Assembly (NCBI GenBank): GCA_944388075.1
Contig: CALXHI010000048.1
Coordinates: 62,001 to 126,000 of the forward strand
Reading direction: 5' to 3'
DNA length: 64,000 bases
Origin: an uncultured Clostridia bacterium
GTDB taxonomy: Bacteria > Bacillota > Clostridia > Oscillospirales > Ruminococcaceae
The stretch's first letter is position 1. Every line of letters starts with the position of its first letter. The notes beneath the pieces are model-generated. The model was not told the origin of the DNA. It ran no database searches and was given only the letters and a program-made list of their open reading frames with translations. Made by a program: the position numbers and the translations under genes. Shown piece by piece: positions 62,882-64,000 of the stretch.

Positions 62882-63266
62882 TGCCGGTTTCCGGATCATA
62901 GACCTGCGCCGCAATCAAAATATCACCGCAAAGATAAAGCTCTGCATATTGTGCGCCGGCATCGCAAATCGGATAGCGATAACAAATAGCCTCTGCACCC
63001 GGATAATCGTCCGGATACAGCCCCTGACGATGCTGCAAGCAAAGCCAGTCCTGTCCGGCTGATGTCACCCAATCCTGTGGCATGCGTACCGGGCTGATAA
63101 TCGGCTCTTTCACCTGCCAACCCCTCAGATTGAGCCATCCTTCCCGAGCAGCAGCATCGGGCAGACAGATGCAATCGCTTTGGGGCTGCCGACTTGTTTC
63201 CGACCAAATCATCCATGCCGCCCAAAGTAAACAGACAGCACCTGCACAAATCAATCCCTTTTTCAT
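62856..63266 (-). CDS. Small membrane-anchored protein, unknown
   Basis: 136 residues: an N-terminal hydrophobic segment (LICAGAVCLLWAAWMIW, about residues 5-21) and an extracytoplasmic part rich in Trp, Tyr, Gln, Pro and Cys (five Cys). The start at 63266 has AGAGGT upstream; the frame is open further but opposite to rsuA. It converges on nrdR with a 26-base overlap of coding ends. No family is recognised. Confidence 0.65.
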   Translation of the reverse strand: MKKGLICAGAVCLLWAAWMIWSETSRQPQSDCICLPDAAAREGWLNLRGWQVKEPIISPVRMPQDWVTSAGQDWLCLQHRQGLYPDDYPGAEAICYRYPICDAGAQYAELYLCGDILIAAQVYDPETGIMQSVQLL

Positions 63267-63359
63267 ACTACACCTCTTATGATTCGTATTTGTGTCTTTT
63301 CCACATTCTATTGCGGAAAACATACAAATATGCATCACAAGGAAAGGAATGCTTCCTCT

Positions 63360-64000
63360 ATGCGACTCGATCGGTTTCTGTCCAATCAGACCACGCTGTC
63401 CCGAACGAATGCGCAGATCGCCATTCGTGCCGGTCAGGTTACCGTCAACGGAACAGTGCTGCGGAAGCCCGATGCTGCCGTTTCGCCGGAATACGATTGC
63501 ATACTTTGGAACGGAAAGCAGATTTCCTATCAGGCACACCATTACTTCCTGATGCATAAACCTGCGGGTGTGATCTCTGCATCCGATGATCCCAAGCAGA
63601 AAACCGTACTCGATCTGCTGAAACCGGAGGATTGCTTTCCGAAGCTATTTCCCTGCGGACGGCTCGATATCGACACCACCGGTCTGCTGCTGATCACCGA
63701 TGACGGCGACCTTGCACACCGCATGCTTTCCCCGAAGCATCATGTTCCGAAATACTATCTCGCCACGCTGCGTGACCCATTTAATCCGCAGTATGTCGCA
63801 TGGTTTCGGGCAGGTATAACCCTCGGTGAGAAGGATAAAGAGTTTCAATGCCTGCCTGCCGAAATCGCCGCCATGCACACGCATACAGCTTTGATTTGTC
63901 TCCACGAGGGCAAATATCATCAGGTCAAGCGTATGCTGGCAGCTGTCGGCAATCATGTGGAACAGTTAATGCGCATTCGGATTGGAAATCTCTCTCTGCC
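63360..64000 (+). CDS. rsuA: 16S rRNA pseudouridine516 synthase RsuA, 3' end cut by window
   Basis: 213 residues are visible and the frame runs off the window. An N-terminal S4 domain (MRLDRFLSNQTTLSRTNAQ, IRAGQVTVNG) precedes the RsuA/RluB catalytic domain with the signature CGRLDIDTTGLLLITDDGDLAH, where the Asp of RLDIDTTG is catalytic. GKYHQVKRMLAAVGNHV matches the C-terminal motif. AAGGAAAGGA lies before the ATG. RluB is an alternative; the motif RLDIDTTG fits RsuA better. Confidence 0.9.
   Translation, partial: MRLDRFLSNQTTLSRTNAQIAIRAGQVTVNGTVLRKPDAAVSPEYDCILWNGKQISYQAHHYFLMHKPAGVISASDDPKQKTVLDLLKPEDCFPKLFPCGRLDIDTTGLLLITDDGDLAHRMLSPKHHVPKYYLATLRDPFNPQYVAWFRAGITLGEKDKEFQCLPAEIAAMHTHTALICLHEGKYHQVKRMLAAVGNHVEQLMRIRIGNLSL

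Overview
The window is chromosomal DNA of a Gram-positive anaerobe of the class Clostridia, most like a gut Ruminococcaceae/Oscillospiraceae species. This is inferred from the rpmH-rnpA-yidD-yidC-jag-mnmE-mnmG-rsmG cluster, moderate GC, strong AGGAGG ribosome sites, sigma-A promoters with 17-bp spacers and often a TG-n extended -10, a GH51/GH36/GH74 plant-polysaccharide set, and single-copy ParA/ParB with Firmicutes-type parS. No species can be named from the sequence alone.

Layout. 1-3.75 kb: end of a MurL-type epimerase gene, galE, rsmA (ksgA) bracketed by two copies of a dispersed palindrome, and comEB. 3.8-11.1 kb: a minus-strand operon recD2-comF-GNAT-mreB-like-deoB-rsmD-coaD-coiled-coil gene. 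11.2-14.6 kb: parA, parB, guaB. 14.7-22.4 kb: a degenerate CpsB/YwqE-like PHP protein, tRNA-Leu(CAA), a 49-residue membrane peptide, radA, mreB (minus), an EF-G paralogue and an LCP-family wall ligase. 22.4-33.1 kb: carbohydrate genes in two divergent units (HD protein, GH13, GH51 and a membrane glycosyltransferase on minus; GH36, GH74 lipoprotein and GH25 on plus). 33.1-37.0 kb: an AT-rich accessory island with a lactococcin-972-type ABC ATPase, a wrecked partner membrane gene, a small secreted protein and gene remnants. 37.0-45.4 kb: a complete shikimate-to-Phe/Tyr operon of eight genes (aroF-tyrA-aroB-aroA-aroC-pheA-aroEK-aroQ), preceded by a leader peptide rich in Phe/Tyr/Trp and an intrinsic terminator. 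45.6-48.4 kb: a CNNM/CBS transporter-type protein with its own mini-ORF plus terminator leader, and an S26-like membrane protein. 48.5-57.1 kb: tRNA-Thr(CGU), asparaginase, three parS sites and the origin-type cluster back to rpmH. 57.2-64 kb: purB, secD, secF, a TIM-barrel sugar isomerase-like gene, nrdR, a small membrane protein and the start of rsuA.

How it fits together. Housekeeping genes dominate. The parS sites lie with mnmE/mnmG/rsmG, as expected near an origin, but parA-parB are about 37 kb away on the other strand, and purB sits where dnaA is often found beside rpmH, so the ancestral origin block has been rearranged. The carbohydrate genes suggest uptake and cytoplasmic breakdown of hemicellulose side chains plus a surface GH74. 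The most interesting signals are the two attenuator-like leaders (aromatic amino acids at 45.2-45.4 kb; CNNM gene at 47.0-47.2 kb), the PHP pseudoenzyme at 14.8 kb, the palindromic repeat family, a parS site built into a terminator hairpin, and the decaying island.
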